Shown here in pieces: positions 45,201-57,319 of a stretch of DNA of 64,000 nt (the first letter of the stretch is position 1; each line of letters opens with the position of its first letter). Source of the stretch: Pigoraptor vietnamica. Lineage: Eukaryota; Opisthokonta; Filasterea. The position numbers were made by a program, and so were the translations under genes. The notes under the pieces are model-generated. The model did not search any database and was not told the DNA's origin. It was given only the letters and a program-made list of their open reading frames with translations. Location of the stretch: positions 41,880-105,879 of the forward strand of contig CALSCQ010000188.1 of NCBI GenBank assembly GCA_943704525.1. Direction: 5' to 3'.

Positions 45201-46197
45201 ACGACAATCGGGCACCTCGTCGGCCCGCAGGACCTGATACTCTGCGACGCGCTCAACCACAACAGCATCGTGATGGGCCAGCGCCTCTCGCGGGCGACCG
45301 TCGTCCCCTTCCCGCACAACGACTGGCAGCAGGCGGACCGCATCCTCGCCGCCGTGCGCCACAAGTATCGCCGCGTGTTGATTGTCATCGAAGGTCGGTT
45401 AATGCCTAGCACGCCATTGTCGCGCGCGCGTGCATGTGTGCGTGTGTGTAGCACAACGAACCTGTCACATTTCAAGCATGTTTTGAGTATTGCGGGAACA
45501 TCAGCTGACATTGCCTCCGCTTGTGCCAGGCGTGTTCTCCATGGACGGCGACATTCCCAACCTTCCCGAGTTTGTCAGCATGAAGCGGAAGCACGGCGCC
45601 ATGCTGTACGTGGATGAGGCGCACTCGATTGGCGTTCTCGGCCGTACTGGGCGCGGCCTCGCCGAGTACCACGGGGTCGACCCGACGGCCGTGGACGTGT
45701 GGATGGGCACGCTGAGCAAGGCGATGGGCAGCTGCGGCGGTTACATTGCGGGCAGCAAGGCCCTCGTCGAGTATCTCAAGTTCACGTGCCCGGGGTTCGT
45801 CTTCAGCGTCGGCATGACGCCGGCAAACGCGGCGGCGGCGCTCGAGTCGCTGCGAATGACCGTGCGCGAGCCGGAGCGCGTCACGAAGCTCGCGGAGAAC
45901 GCGCGGCTGTTCCTTACGCTGGCGCGGGAGCGCGGCATGAACGTGGGCCGCAGCCACGACTCGCCCGTCGTGCCTGTCATCATTGGGGACACGCAGCGGT
46001 GCGCGCGCGCGGCCGAGCTGATGGCCAAGCGCGGGATTGACGTCAAGCCGATCATCTACCCGGCCGTCGAGGAGAACCAGGCGCGTCTGCGCTTCTTCCT
46101 CTCGCAGACGCACACGGTCGCGGACATTGAGCGCACGATCGACGCCCTCACGGAGATTGGCAAGGAGCTCGGCTTTGCGAATCCAGTGGATCGCTAA
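41895..46197 (+). CDS. Fatty-acyl-AMP ligase / acyl carrier / alpha-oxoamine synthase fusion enzyme
   Basis: Five exons (41895-41910, 41977-42157, 42567-42935, 43049-45393, 45530-46197) encode 1192 residues. After a basic N-terminus with a likely membrane helix (FLAAMFKALFVLILG, about 30-45) comes a fatty-acyl-AMP ligase (about 75-650: YTSGSTSDPKAVMVSHGNIM, SWLPSYHDMGLVG, YGLAEVTLT, LRTGDLGF, GRIKDIIIVRGRN). A carrier domain follows with the phosphopantetheine site LGMDSVALVGL (Ser about 726). The last ~400 residues are a PLP-dependent alpha-oxoamine synthase like serine palmitoyltransferase (YNYLGLAGHP, CDALNHNSIV, YVDEAHSIGVLGRTG, TLSKAMGSCGGY with Lys about 1034). Inferred reaction: ATP-dependent acyl activation, loading on the carrier, and decarboxylative condensation with an amino acid. 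The product is unknown. Confidence 0.92.
42228..42551. repeat. (GT)n tract and ~48-bp minisatellite in FAAL-fusion intron 2
   Basis: A (GT)16 tract leads into six tandem copies of a 43-52 bp unit: GTGTGTGTGCATGCGCGCGC, then a TGTGCGGGGC segment, ending CTGCGACTAGCTACTGACT. Copies differ mainly in GC/GT count. The array fills most of the 409-bp intron 42158-42566. Confidence 0.93.
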
Positions 46198-46352
46198 GCG
46201 GGTGTGGGAGACGGTAGCTGCTGCGGGCACGACCGCCCATATGGACGCGTGTTGTGGAGGCGCGCAATGAAACGCATTTAACTGTCGACTACGCCAGCCC
46301 TGCGCTGCGTCGTCTTAAATAGTGCTGTTTAATACCCTACGTCAAGCAGAGA

Positions 46353-49300
46353 TCAGGCGCCAGCGCCAGCGCCAAATAGGTCATTTTCAGGCTTTTCCTC
46401 TACTCGATCGTTCTCCGTTACGTCCTCTCCCACTCCCGCGTGCGCCTCGCCCTGGGCATGCGCGCCCTCCCGTGCGTCCACCGCACCGGCCGCACCGCGC
46501 TCTTTCCCATCGGCACCATCCCGTCCGCGCGCAGGACCCGCAAACCCAGGGCCTCCGGCCGCCGCAATAGGCGCAGGCACGCCCTCGCCCGCTCTGCCCT
46601 CCGCCGCCGGAGCTGGCTTCACCGCACCCTCGCGCCTCTCTCCGCGGTCTCTTCGCCGAGGCTGACCCACATTCGCCGGGGGAACAACCGCCAACGCCGG
46701 CGGTTGCACACGAGCATCGTCCTGCTGATTTCCCGCGCCTTCTCCAATCGCCCCCGGCGCGCCGTCCGCCTTTTCGCCAGCCGCTTCGTTCGGGGGTTGC
46801 GGGTCGGGTGGAGGCTTATGCAAAGGGTCCTTCTGTTGTGCCGCTTCACCCTTGGGGTCCTTCTTTTGTGCCGCTTCACCCTTGTCCCCGCCGTCGCCGT
46901 TCTCCGGCTTGTGGTGGCGCACGGGCTCCACCACGGGCACTTCGACAGCCAGCGCGACATCGCGCTTGCCCTTGCTGCAGTCGCAGGCATTGCCGCAAAG
47001 CGTCAGGTTGCGCCAAAAACCCACAATCTGGTCGCCGGTGAGCTCCGGGGCCGAGTACATGCCAGGCACGCAGCCCTCGAGCACGTGCCATGCGTAATCC
47101 TTCACGAGCGTCGGCTTGAGCGATGCGAGCCAAATTCCCATGGACGTGTCCTGTTGCATTTCAATGGACAGGACGTCAGAAGACGCAACCGGCACACAAC
47201 GCCCTTGCGTACACAGCCTTACGTTGACATACACAAATCGATGCACACTACACTCCCCAAGCATTCACGGGCTGGTCGACGGCGTAGCGCCTACCTCGCC
47301 CTGGTAAGTCTTGAGGGAGTCAGCGTTTCGCGCGACCCATTCGCTGAGGTCCGAGGACATCAGGTTGCCGCCACCACACGCAAACGACGGGTAAACAGGC
47401 GCCGCGTAATCGGGCTCGCGCCACTTTCCCCACCGCTCGACGAGCCAGTCGTTGCTGCATAGAGCAGTGTCAGCCGCGCGCAGCGTAAGTCACATTCAAT
47501 CCAGTCGATGGGGTCGCGGAATACAGTGGCCGCAACAAAAAACAGCGCCCAGAAAACACGTGAAGTGCATGCAGACAAGAGGAGATCAACAGCGCGGAAC
47601 ACGCACCGGAAGCGGCTCCACCATATCGAGCGCTTCTTTCGAAGTCCGTGGGCTTCGAGCCCGCGGAGAACGGCATCGAAGTCCAGATAGCAATCGTCGT
47701 CGATCTTGAGGACGAATTCCGCGTCAATGTTCTCGTAGATCCACCTGCGAAGGACCCACAGCGACCCCTGAGCATCCGCGACAAATTGGCGTGCGTGCTG
47801 CCGTGCCTCAAAGCCGCATGGTGCGTGCTGCCGTGCCTCAAGGCCGCACGGGTGCAGTGGTGGGTCGGTTACAGTACTGTTACAAAAGGGCAATTCAAGC
47901 GCTCACTTGTGGAACAGGAGCATCTTTGTCGGCAGCGAGCGATAGGTGTCGAGGTGGTCCAGCAGCAGAAGGTCCCCGTGCTCCTCCTGCGACGGAACAA
48001 GCGCACGCCAGAGACCATCAACAAACAGCAACGCAATCGGAGATGTGCAGTGGCACCACCGAGAGGGTGGGCATGAAACAGTAACTAACTATTTGCCGCA
48101 CCATTCTACGCGTAATATGTCGCTATAATCACTCGGGTGACACATTATCAGATAATAGAGTTGGCAACTGAACGGTACAGGGCCGTCAAACGGAATCAGC
48201 CGGCACACTGACCTGCTCGCGTGCAAGGCGCGCATTCTCCTCGGCCAGGCGCTGGCGGTGTGCTTCCGTGCGCCGCTCGCGTGATTCGATGTCCTTCTGT
48301 ATTTCCTCGATGGCGCTCTTTCCCTCCGCTGCGCATCCGTACAATTGGCGATTATCAGGTCAGGCGACAGATGCCGCGCAAAGGGTGAGTCTCACAACCC
48401 TAGACAGAGTCCGGGACGCACAGCAGACGCGCCGGCACAAACACGGAGCATGCACAGCCATGTGCGAAATGCAGTCAATTAAAGCGAGGGACACATAATA
48501 AACATATACGTACGATTGAGCTTGAAGACGAAATTGCCGGCCGCGTATTGGTTCGTCTCGTGGTGGAGTCGTTCCTGCGGTTGCGGTTCAAGTAAACCAA
48601 CTGACGGCATAAACAAGACAGACGCAAGGCCGACATGTAAATATGGCATAAAGATCAGAGGAGCGTGTCACTCGTTGGACAGGTATAAGCGGAGGCTCCC
48701 TTTGACTTCCAATCGACGTGGAAAAGTAAGAAAAATAAATACCGAAATTGAGTGAACGAGACCAATTCGCAACAGTAAGGAACAAACGATGACAGCGAGA
48801 ACAGTTGAGCCAAGGAGGGCAAGAGAGCATTTGCAGCAAAACGGCGGCCAGAGATCAGAGTCGCTCACATCAAAACAACAAGCGGCACACAAACAAATGC
48901 CACTGCCGCGGGTGACCACCAAACACTCCGCACCTCGCTGTCCGGGAACTTGTTCTTCACGACGCCAAAGCGGCTCACGGGAAGGAAGGAAATGAGGCCG
49001 CCGCCGGTGTCGACCGTGCCGTGCTCCGTCGGCATGTTGTTGCTCGGCTCGCCGGGCCCTGTCGCACAACCGCCAGCGGAGAGGCGCTGTGAGTGTCTGT
49101 CTCAATGCTCACCATATCGCGGCACAAAGCGTGTCTTTCTACGCGCTCCCCTTACACACGCACGCATCACACACTAAACACGACGAGGGATTTGATGGCT
49201 CAGTCCGGCGGAATCCCAGAACATGGACAGACACGCACCGTAGCCCTCAGCGACGATGCTGCCGCGAAACCCGCGCGGGACGGCGATCTGCGGGCGGAGG

Positions 49301-50796
49301 GACTTGAACCGCGTGCCGCCCACGAGTATGCCGGGGTCTTGCGGCGTGAAAACCACCGTCACTGCAAGCTGCCGAGTATCGGTCGAGTACAGTCGCGCGG
49401 TGATGTTGCGTCGGAGGCCGTCGGAGCCGCTGTCAAACACGCCGATCTTGGTGATGATGACGGGGTGGTGCGTCTCAAAGTCCATTCCGATCGGCCCGCT
49501 GAATTTGTGCGCGCCCACAGTGCCACGCGGCACGCGATAGGCGACGACCTCCTTGTCGACCACTGGAGAGAGCAAAGGGGAGGTCGCGCTCAGACAGGGG
49601 AAGGGAACACGAGCGGCTGGACGCGTGCGCCTGTGTGTCCACTGGGATGCACGCTTCTAAGGCATACATTGGCTGCGTACACGTGAACGCAAACAGGAAT
49701 CATTCAAGCAACAAGCCATGGCGAAGCGTGCACGTGCCTGGGACGGACGTCACGGCGGGCTCGCAGCCGTACTTGTCCGCGCGGTCCTTCGGGTCGAGGT
49801 CGCAGCCCTTGTTTCCGAGCACGAACTTGACCACAACGCTGCAATGCGCCCATTGACCGCAGTGTAAGCGAAAGACATCAGTCGCGCCGGCCAAATAACA
49901 TCTACATTCGACCCTCAGAGGGGCAAAAAGGTGCACTGCGCACACGACGTCTTGGCAGCTGCGATGGAACCCACCGCGCACTGAGCGCCTCGCTCTTCAG
50001 GTGACCGACCCACGTGTCCCGCAGCACCTGCCGCTCTTCAAAGTGCCCGCGCGCCGACGCAATCCCAACGACGACTTCCGTCTTCGGCAGGTACCGGTTG
50101 CCCCGCCCGAGCGTGCGATCGGGCCGCACGCCCCCTCGTAAGCTCACACGCGCAGCCGCGACAACCCCGTCGCCACCGCCGTCGTCCCTCTCTTCATCAT
50201 CGTTGTCACCGTCCTTCTTGCGACCGTCCCTCTCCGCACCGCGCCGCAGTGGCGCCCCGTCCTTCTCGTCACTGTCAAGGCGCTTGCCCAGCCGCACCGC
50301 AGCCTCCGCCTCGGCCATTTCGCCGCGCGCATCTTCGGCGCGAATGGCATCGTGGTCCTCCGGCGGCGCCCACGAAATGCGCAGTTGCCCAATCTTCCGC
50401 TGTAGCTGGCCCAACTCTGCGAGCATGTCGTCTCGAAAGTGAAAGGGAGCATCGTCGCTCGCGCGCTGCAGTGCATCAATGTGCCGCCGCAAAATCGCAA
50501 TCGCCCTCTCGGGATCCCCCGCCACGTCAAACGGACCCAACTCATTCTGCTGGCGAGGGTTCCGCGCGCCGTCAACGTTAACCTCGGGACGTGGTTGCGT
50601 GACACTGCGTGCGGTCCCTCGATGCGGTTTGTCGTCGAAATCGCCCACGTTGATGGACACGTCCAAACTTGCGAGCACGGCGAGAAGCACGACCGCGGCG
50701 AGTGCGATGGCGGCCACCAAAACTGGGAAAAATTACCGTCGGAGATAACATCAGTACATAGTGACAGGTATTACATTGGGTGTGTGTGTGGTGTGC

Positions 50797-50851
<55 letters not shown>

Positions 50852-51233
50852 GCGTGTGTTGTGTGTGTGTTGTGTGTATGTGTGTGCGTGTGACAAATCA
50901 GATGGGCGCGCAAAACTTTAAATGTGCGTGGTGTCATGAGCGGTTTGCGAATGCACGCGAGTGTGCATAAGTTCGTATACGAAGGCAAATGTGCGTGTGT
51001 GCGGGTGCGTGTCCACGTGCACATGTTATGGACAGTTGGCTGTCAGATGCCGATTACAGAGCCGCCAATTTCCCTTCATACATCCACGCACCTATTCGCG
51101 AGCGAGCGTTCATAGCCAGCCATCTCTTTCGGAAAAACCGGTGAAATCGCACCGCAGACAGCGACGGCCGTGTGGCCTCCACTGTCCCGTACACTGGCAG
51201 CGCGTGCTCACCCCCGCCCCCAGCACCCGCCAT
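46353..51233 (-). CDS. B3GALNT2-like beta-1,3-glycosyltransferase (GT31) with a large inserted domain and charged tail
   Basis: Minus-strand exons: 51212-51233, 49975-50722, about 49737-49838, 49239-49562, 48934-49058, 48514-48574, 48213-48328, 47907-47986, 47607-47744, 47295-47454, 46353-47150; roughly 890 residues. A membrane anchor (VLVAAIALAAVVLLAVLASL) is followed by a charged stem, then GT31 motifs: VGIASARGHFEERQVLRDTW, VVVKFVLG, LLLLDHLDTYRSLPTKMLLF, the DxD site FVLKIDDDCYLD, WWSRFRNDW, YPSFACGGGNLMSSD and GEDTSMGIW. Between VVVKFVLG and LLLLDHLDTY lies an insert with a beta-rich part (GPIGMDFETHHPVIITKIGV) and a coiled coil. The last ~150 residues are Ala/Gly/Pro/Glu/Lys low complexity. 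The junction of exons 3 and 4 did not close in phase and needs a transcript. Confidence 0.82.
50780..50894. repeat. (GT)n microsatellite in first intron of the GT31 gene
   Basis: A nearly pure (GT)n tract of about 47 bp (50800-50846) with interrupted flanks. It sits in the 489-bp intron 50723-51211. Confidence 0.95.
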
Positions 51234-51260
51234 GTCGGCCTTCGATGGGTTCCGTCGCCG

Positions 51261-51632
51261 TTAAAGTGGCGCGGAGAGGGGTGCAGTGCCACACGCACAG
51301 AGTAACGCTACTGGCACTGCATGGCTGCGAACTGAACGATTAGCCGTCGTGGCCAGTGCCTGAGCCGTGCCGGCGGCGGTGGGGATGCCAACGCGACTGT
51401 CGTCCAAACGAGTCTGAATAATGTCCCCTCGCAGAACGTGCGACACAACTGCCGAGAACAGCGCACACTGCGAGTGACACGCCAAGGAGATGAAGAAAAA
51501 GTGCTGTGCGTCGCTGAAGAAAGGGGGTGCTGCCCACAGCCGCGTCTGTGACAGGCCACTGGCATGTGGACAACCGTGGGAAAGGCTATAAATGGCCACA
51601 GATCCCAACGAAAGTGCTATATTTGGGAGCAT
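51261..51632 (-). CDS. Small hypothetical ORF (123 residues), doubtful
   Basis: An ATG-started open frame 28 bp upstream of, and on the same strand as, the GT31 start. It reads MLPNIALSLGSVAIYSLSHG and then FFFISLACHSQCALFSAVVS; not recognised. It may be part of the GT31 5' UTR or promoter, or a chance frame. Confidence 0.2.
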   Translation of the reverse strand: MLPNIALSLGSVAIYSLSHGCPHASGLSQTRLWAAPPFFSDAQHFFFISLACHSQCALFSAVVSHVLRGDIIQTRLDDSRVGIPTAAGTAQALATTANRSVRSHAVPVALLCACGTAPLSAPL

Positions 51633-51666
51633 TTTGGGGGCAGGTGACGGATCGAAGTACCTTCGT

Positions 51667-51696
51667 CAAGGGCGCTAATAGCTATTAGCGCCCTTG
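51667..51696. repeat. Perfect 30-bp palindrome
   Basis: The left arm CAAGGGCGCTAATAG is followed immediately by its exact reverse complement CTATTAGCGCCCTTG, with no spacer. It is intergenic, between the PSMB4 stop side (51908) and the start side of the GT31 gene. Confidence 0.97.
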
Positions 51697-51907
51697 CCTT
51701 CGTGAACGTAATGCAATCGGCTGCCAATCAACACTCCTGATGCGAACAGGCGCTCGTAGATAGCAGCGCTCTTCGTGCGCAGTGAATGATGGACTTGCGC
51801 GAGTCAAACTGGTCCGGTGCACGGGTCACCCCAGAGTCAAGCGCCATTTTTTAATGCCGACGCAGAGCACACACGCCAAACGCACGCGCACGCACGCTGC
51901 AAGCAGG

Positions 51908-53248
51908 CTATTCAAAGCCGCGGACCATCTGACCAATGTCCCAGTTCGTCTCGAGCATCTTGGGCGCATCGATTACAATGCCTGACGCCGTGACAACAGC
52001 GAGTTGATACTGCGCAAGCGGAGCAAAGCGCAGGTCAGCAATCAATGCACACAATGACCGACGTGAACAACGCCCTCATTCTGACTGCAAACGCACCCTG
52101 TTGAGAGAGCGCGCATCGCGGTAGAAGAGCACGCGCAGGCAATCCGTGACGAGCTTGCGTGCCTCTGCCTCGTTGAGATCCGGCTTCCTCTCGAGCGCCG
52201 TGCGCAGCAGCGGAATTGCAATGTAAGCGCCATATCCAGTCGCGATGCACGAGTCCTCGTACGCAACACCGAGCTTGTCGACAAAGCCGAGGAAACTGCC
52301 ACAAACGTAACAGACGCGTCAGTTGTGCCACAGCAGCAAGCCTGCATATGTGCGGTCGCGGTATGGCAGGACATCCTACCTCTGGCCGTCCTTGAAGCCC
52401 GCAACAAGGAACTCGTTCCAGAGGGGGTTAAACTTGCTTCGCCGGTTGTACATCACGCGCGTGAGATAGCTGTGCACTGCGACGGGGCTCAACCGGTGAC
52501 CGTCGTTCTGGCATTCGTCGTCGATGCTGTATGAGCGCCAGAAGGGAGTATGAGCACAACTGTACAATCCGACACAATACACCGCCCATCAATGCCGCGC
52601 ACACGTCGAGAGTGATCTAGAGTGGGTCAGCGCAACGCACCATACCAGGACTCAGCAGATGGCACGCAAATTTCAGAGACAGAAGCGTCCAAAGCAAATG
52701 CCTCAACAGTCAAACTCACACAAGGCTCTCGAGGAGCGTCTGCACCGACTGGTAATCGGCATAATCGCCCGTCATTCCGATGAGTGTCGTGTCGTTGACC
52801 TTCGCAAGCCTCGAAATGTCCATGAAACGCGCCATCGAGCCGTACGACGCTGCGCGGTGACGACACGTTCAGCAACAGCTGACAATCGGACACACCAGGA
52901 CCAGGACCGAACCGCCCACATACCCAGTGTATCGGCGCCCAAGATCACACCGCCATTGAACTTCACGCCCAACACAGATGTGCTCGTAACGCTCGGTTGT
53001 CTGCGAATAAAAAAAAGACCACCGATATATATAAATATCCAGGCCAGGCCGCAAGTGCAACACGTCGCCCACACGCCAACAACTACAGAGCCGCAGACTC
53101 ACAGCGTGCGCGTAATGGCCCCGGGGAGAGCAGTGCTGGCATGTTGACGCGCGTGGTACTCTGCGCGGGCAGCGTTGTGCTCGGCGGCCGGCATGTACGT
53201 GTTGTCGGCCCATCCGAGGCGCAGCCCGCCGTGCGCCGCAGGAAGCAT
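51908..53248 (-). CDS. PSMB4: Proteasome subunit beta type-4 (20S core beta7)
   Basis: Six minus-strand exons (53103-53248, 52924-53000, 52720-52849, 52380-52526, 52097-52295, 51908-52009) encode 266 residues; human PSMB4 has 264. The propeptide leads into [20 protein letters not shown], then [68 protein letters not shown] and [18 protein letters not shown]. It ends with [12 protein letters not shown], matching human NWDIAHMISGFE. PSMB4 is a non-catalytic beta subunit that helps lock the two half-proteasomes. All phases close. Confidence 0.97.
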
Positions 53249-53723
53249 TTTCAGTGCGAGGTGTGCGGACGCTTACAGACCGTCTCAATGCACAGGAGAG
53301 AAGTGAGAGATCTTAAATCGTGACAAATGTAATGAGATCGAGAGAACGCATCTACTTCCACTTGCGAGAAGAAACAACGTTCTCAGCTGTTGATGAATGA
53401 GCGAGCTCTCGTTTATTCTGAAAAACTGTAGCCGAAATCTCGGTAGATTTGAGGGCATTTCAGACGGCCGCTTCCTAGCAACCTGGATACACCCGGGCAA
53501 TTAATGTGACAATTGGCCAAAAATGCTGCCGATTTCGCCATTGTGCTCAGCGAGTTGTCGTGGGTGCCGTCCACCTCTCAACCGCACACTCACACCTGCG
53601 CGGCTCGCTTGTGCGCGCTCTGCATTACCTTGAACAGCTTTGCAAACGACGAAGAAGACGCACGGTGTTTTAGTCTCGTTGTGCTGTTGCTTTGAGAAGG
53701 GAAAGACGCGATCTTGAACGAAA
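53249..53723. other. Divergent spacer, PSMB4 / roadblock light chain
   Basis: 475 bp between start codons. No gene or clear motif was seen, apart from AT-rich segments near 53320-53440. It presumably holds both promoters. Confidence 0.5.
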
Positions 53724-54486
53724 ATGGTGGGTGTGCCCCCGCGTACCAGTGAAAGGTTTTCCGGGGCGCGAATTTTTTCTGGAATGGCGAGACGTTGTCG
53801 AACCCGCCAACTCGTGTTAACGGGTGTGCTTGTCCCGTGCAGTCTGAGGTGGAAGAGACTCTCAAGCGCATTCAGAACCACAAGGGTGTCATTGGAATTG
53901 TCATCATCAACAACGACGGTGCGTGTGTGCGCTATCGAGATGCCCTCGCAGGATGCGTGTGGGCTAACAGTACACGCTTGTGCACACAACAGGCATTCCG
54001 ATTCGCACAACACTCGACAACTCGCAGACAGTACAGTACTCTGCGCTCATCACACAGCTCGCTGCCAAGGCGCGCAGCAGCGTGCGCGACCTCGACCCCC
54101 AGGTGCGTCCGTGGACAGTCGCGCTCTAATCGAGTGTGCACCTTGTCGTTAGTGGAGCTGCGCCCCAGCGCCCTCTTCGTGGAGTGCGGGACTGTTCGAC
54201 TCATGCGCTTGTTTCTTGCAGAATGACCTCACGTTTTTGAGGATACGGTCAAAGAAGCACGAGATCATGGTCGCTCCGGGTGCGTTGTTCATCACACCTG
54301 CTGTGCCACACTCCTTTGTTGCGCGCGCACGTTCTCTCCACCGACACGCTCTTGACAAACGCGATGCAAGCGAAACCTTTGAATGTCCATCACTGCTGCT
54401 GCTCAGTGCTGATGTGTTTCTGTTCCGTTCGTCCCGCAGACAAGGAGTACATTCTCATCGTGGTGCAAAACCCCACCGACTCGTAA
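53724..54486 (+). CDS. DYNLRB1: Dynein light chain roadblock (DYNLRB/LC7)
   Basis: Five exons (53724-53726, 53843-53918, 53993-54102, 54222-54279, 54440-54486) encode 97 residues. The sequence [20 protein letters not shown], then [30 protein letters not shown] and [20 protein letters not shown], is nearly identical in pattern to human DYNLRB1. It binds dynein intermediate chains in cytoplasmic and axonemal dynein. The first coding exon would hold only the ATG, followed at once by a GTGGGTG donor; the joined start M-SEVEETL matches the human start M-AEVEETL, which supports this. Confidence 0.95.
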
Positions 54487-54947
54487 TTCGGCCTCTGCGT
54501 GACCCGATATCGCTCTCCTGCGTGTCGTCGTTGGCCCTTGTCCCGTCGCAGCGCCGCAGCCGCGCCAGTTCACGTCTTTTCGTCTTGTACATTATTGTAA
54601 AGCAAAGCACATTTCACTCATGTTTACTTGCACGTTCACTTGCCCTGTTCCTTCACTCTATTATTTATTCGACAGCCACTTCGCACAAGGGTGCCGCTGA
54701 TGCCCTGATTCGTTTGTTTCTTCAACAGTGACTTCGAACAATGAGTCCGTGAGACGACACTGTGCATACACACACACACACATATATCTCACTGAGACGC
54801 CATGAGAAGGAAGCTGATCGATGAGGTCACTCGAGTTAGTTGACTTTCCGGTCCACACTTAACGCTTCCACGCAGAAAACTTCCTACAGCTCATTACCCC
54901 AAGATAATCGGCCAAAGAGGTCGTTTTAATAAACAGCGCGAGGCCGT
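54487..54947. other. Convergent 3' spacer, DYNLRB / cathepsin D
   Basis: 461 bp between two stop codons. It is AT-richer than the surroundings, with TTATTTATTCG at 54661 and a short (CA)n at 54769-54782. No gene was seen; it holds the two 3' UTRs. Confidence 0.55.
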
Positions 54948-56389
<1,442 letters not shown>

Positions 56390-56536
56390 TTTCGAAAGCG
56401 GCTTTCAGCGCACAGCGTCAAAAACCGAGGAAGGCAAATGGAGCGACTTTGATGCAGCAGATGCGGCGCGCACTTTGAGAGCGCGTGACGCAGCTGAGCG
56501 GGCGGAATGTGTGCGCGCAAGCTGCGTGGGCTGCCA

Positions 56537-56604
<68 letters not shown>

Positions 56605-57176
56605 AACCCCAAGAGAGACAGCGCATTATTACGCACTTTTGATTCCATACATTTTTCATACAAATTGGGCACACATTTATTAATCTCCGACGTTCCATCC
56701 GATCAGTCGGATTGGGGGAGACGTCGGATCAGGGACTCGTTCGAGGCAATTAATTTGCACTTCTGCGGTTTCAGAGGGCATTTTGGTGGCTGCGGTTTCA
56801 AATTGCGCGTCCTGGGTGTGGGCAAAGGTCACATGGGGTGTTGAGTGATAAGAGGGCGCATTCTGATTGGTCCGCGATGACCACACGCCATCGCCCCATT
56901 GGATTCGCGGAAAAATATCCGCCGTCACTATGGCACTCTATGGACAGGGGACTGCGATGGCCCGGTATAATCGTCACTGATTCACTATCAATTTGTATGA
57001 ATCAAAATGCAATGGAGGAGCTATCTGATTATTGTTCATCCGGGGGGCTTGATGTTGCAATGGGTCATGTGATGGGTGTGTGGCTGAAACCGCTTTCTGG
57101 GCGTTCTGTGCCGCTAAACGGCTGCTCACGCAACCGCCCACGTAACGCAGGGAATTCCCCCACCCCGTTACACACA

Positions 57177-57217
<41 letters not shown>

Positions 57218-57319
57218 CACTCTGCAGGCTGTTGTGTCGAGGACATCGGCGAAAGGGCATCCGTACTCCATCGGAGACAGGGCACATATTTTGTGGAATT
57301 TCGCGCCTGATTTGTCATC
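56390..57319. other. Divergent spacer with (GT)n and (CA)n tracts
   Basis: 930 bp between cathepsin D and serine carboxypeptidase starts. It holds (GT)32 at 56540-56603 and (CA)n at 57171-57214. No gene is supported; short frames on both strands are repeat translations or chance. Confidence 0.7.

Noticed and set aside
51667-51696. Palindrome as a bacterial rho-independent terminator
   Set aside because: The genome is eukaryotic, there is no T-run after the hairpin and no loop, so that reading does not fit.
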